The notes beneath the pieces were generated by a model. That model saw only the letters and a list, made by a program, of their open reading frames with translations. It had not been told where the DNA came from and did not search any database. A stretch of 64,000 nt of DNA, taken from Psychromonas sp. psych-6C06 (lineage in GTDB: Bacteria; Pseudomonadota; Gammaproteobacteria; Enterobacterales; Psychromonadaceae). Of the stretch, positions 62,693-64,000 are shown piece after piece. The number at the start of each line of letters is the position of its first letter. Position 1 is the stretch's first letter. A program made the position numbers and the translations under genes. The DNA lies in the NCBI RefSeq assembly GCF_002835465.1, contig NZ_PIZM01000001.1:558001-622000 (forward strand). Reading direction: 5' to 3'.

Positions 62693-64000
62693 ATGAATGT
62701 AACTAAAATTTTTTCTGCACTTTATTTAGCGCTTGCTTGTTCAGCGTGTGCAATGGCTAATAATGTTGCTAATGAACACAATACACAGGCCACCTCTGGG
62801 GCTATGTTGCCCTACACGGTATTGCGCGATGATCTTAAAAATCACGCTAAAGGTATTGAAGATAGTAGGCTTGAGATTCGTAATGGTGGTTATGGCTCAG
62901 ATATGACCGCACATCCGCATATTAAAAATCAGTTTTATGCGTTAACTGACCGAGGCCCAAATGCAACCTACAAAAAAGGGGCATTGGGTAAAGGTAAGAT
63001 ATTCCCCGTTGCTGATTATACGCCACGTATTGGCCTTTTTGAGTTACAGGGTAATGGCAGTATTAAACAGTTGAAAACCATTTTGCTTAAACGCCCTGAT
63101 GGCACACCAATCACTGGTTTACCAAACAGTAGTGCATTTGGAGGTACAGGCGAAACACCTTACACAGCGACAGGTAAGCCGATTGTTGAAGATATGGCGT
63201 TACCCTTTGATGCTGAGAAAAATCCGATTAAGCTTGATGATTTTGGCTTGGATGGCGAAGGACTGGTTGCATTAAAAGATGGTAGTTTTTGGGTAAGTGA
63301 TGAATATGGTCCACACCTTGTTCATTTTGATAGCCAAGGTATTGAAATTGGTCGTATTAACCCATTCGTAACTGATAGCAGAGCTAAATTGAATTTACCG
63401 GCTGAGTTTGCTAATCGTCGTCCTAATCGCGGTATGGAAGGGCTTGCGGTTACACAAGATCAAGCGACGTTAATCGGGACGATGCAATCGACCATGTTTA
63501 ATCCCAATAAAAAAGTTAAGAAACTTAATTTGGTGAGACTTGTTACGGTCAATTTAAAAACGCAAAAAATCCAGCAATTTATTTATCAGCAAGAGAAAAA
63601 TCAAAATGCCAATTCGGGTATTGCCACGCTCTCAGATAGCACTTTTTTGGTGATTGAACGTGATGGGCGTTTTTTACGTGATACACAAGGTGCGATGAAG
63701 CACATTTATCGCATTGATATCAGTGAAGCAACCGATTTAGAATCGATTGCAAATAACAGTGCACTGAAACAGGATGATAAATTAGGGCTGTTAATTAATG
63801 GACAAACGCTCGAGCAAGCTGTTTTTGAGCACGGTTGGAAAATATTGGAAGCGCATGATATTAAACCTGTGTCGAAGACATTAGTCGTGGATTTGGTGAA
63901 AGCGGTTAATTATCCGCATGATAAGCTCGAAGGGATGTGGTTAAGAGGCCCTCACTCTTTGGCGGTGGTCAATGATGATGACTTTGCAACTTGGTCTAAA
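62693..64000 (+). CDS. Phytase-like esterase (esterase-like activity of phytase family), 3' end missing
   Basis: The frame is open from ATG 62693 to the end of the window (436 codons, no stop). Signal peptide MNVTKIFSALYLALACSACAMA, then a beta-propeller-like protein with YALTDRGPNATY, DFGLDGEGLVALKDGSFWVSDEYGPHLVHFD, RRPNRGMEGLAVT, and a late PHDKLEGMWLRG. This is the pattern of the esterase-like/phytase-like family, secreted or periplasmic, substrate uncertain (phosphate esters proposed). The 250 bp before it contain no gene. Confidence 0.85.
   Translation, partial: MNVTKIFSALYLALACSACAMANNVANEHNTQATSGAMLPYTVLRDDLKNHAKGIEDSRLEIRNGGYGSDMTAHPHIKNQFYALTDRGPNATYKKGALGKGKIFPVADYTPRIGLFELQGNGSIKQLKTILLKRPDGTPITGLPNSSAFGGTGETPYTATGKPIVEDMALPFDAEKNPIKLDDFGLDGEGLVALKDGSFWVSDEYGPHLVHFDSQGIEIGRINPFVTDSRAKLNLPAEFANRRPNRGMEGLAVTQDQATLIGTMQSTMFNPNKKVKKLNLVRLVTVNLKTQKIQQFIYQQEKNQNANSGIATLSDSTFLVIERDGRFLRDTQGAMKHIYRIDISEATDLESIANNSALKQDDKLGLLINGQTLEQAVFEHGWKILEAHDIKPVSKTLVVDLVKAVNYPHDKLEGMWLRGPHSLAVVNDDDFATWSK

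Noticed and set aside
1-64000. CRISPR arrays, prophage or integrase genes
   Set aside because: No regularly spaced repeats of CRISPR type, no Cas motifs, no phage structural genes and no tyrosine or serine recombinase were seen. The tRNA-Val shows no nearby duplicate of its 3' end.

Overview
The window looks like chromosome of a marine, probably cold-adapted gammaproteobacterium close to Psychromonas, Moritella or Shewanella. This is inferred from AT-rich sequence, a DcuA-type fumarate/succinate antiporter, an MSHA-like pilin, an Aer-like receptor and an E. coli ynbABCD-like lipid cluster. No 16S gene or other taxonomic marker is present, so the genus is a guess.

Layout. 1-3.1 kb (minus strand): RNase D, an AmpG-type permease and a type IV prepilin-like protein. 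3.3-7.6 kb: branched-chain amino acid block (leuC, leuD, a citramalate/isopropylmalate synthase-like enzyme, a DUF3010 protein). 7.7-11.2 kb: dcuA, two small zinc/cysteine proteins, one tRNA-Val(GAC), a decayed ilvD relic and a SirB2-like protein. 11.4-14 kb: a response regulator and a sensor kinase facing each other. 14-19.9 kb: a five-gene phospholipid cluster matching E. coli ynbA, ynbB, ynbC and ynbD plus an acyltransferase; a MITE-like repeat reaches into the end of ynbD. 20-26.6 kb: a seven-gene overlapping operon (periplasmic helical-repeat protein, ABC ATPase, FtsX-like permease, LolA-like protein, outer-membrane barrel, LytS-type kinase, LytTR regulator). 26.6-35.1 kb: a VOC protein, an esterase, a solute-binding-protein plus diguanylate-cyclase pair, a PRPP-synthetase-like protein and a large UvrD/HelD-type helicase.

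35.1-53.3 kb is a DNA phosphorothioation (PT) defence island. On the plus strand lie dptF-dptG-dptH, a two-membrane-helix protein and a second DGQHR protein. On the minus strand, converging on them, lie dndB-dndC-dndD-dndE. dndA diverges from dndB and is translationally coupled to an Mrr-type nuclease with a HARE-HTH-like N-terminus. A perfect 12-bp inverted repeat between dndB and dndA carries GTTC/GAAC and TACG/CGTA elements. The island is bounded on the left by a 162-bp MITE and on the right by a transposase element that has cut away the 5' part of a PT-associated methyltransferase gene.

53.3-57.2 kb: two directly repeated Y1/RAYT-type transposase elements flank a PAS chemoreceptor. 57.2-64 kb: argJ, a periplasmic binding protein, a superfamily-1 helicase with a nuclease-like tail, and the first 436 codons of a phytase-like esterase that runs off the end.

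The best candidates for undescribed biology are the extra genes inside the PT island (2TM protein + DGQHR protein; HARE-Mrr nuclease with dndA), the PT-motif-bearing operator, the ynb-type lipid pathway of unknown product, and the envelope export operon with its own two-component system. All function calls come from reading the sequence; no database search was run.
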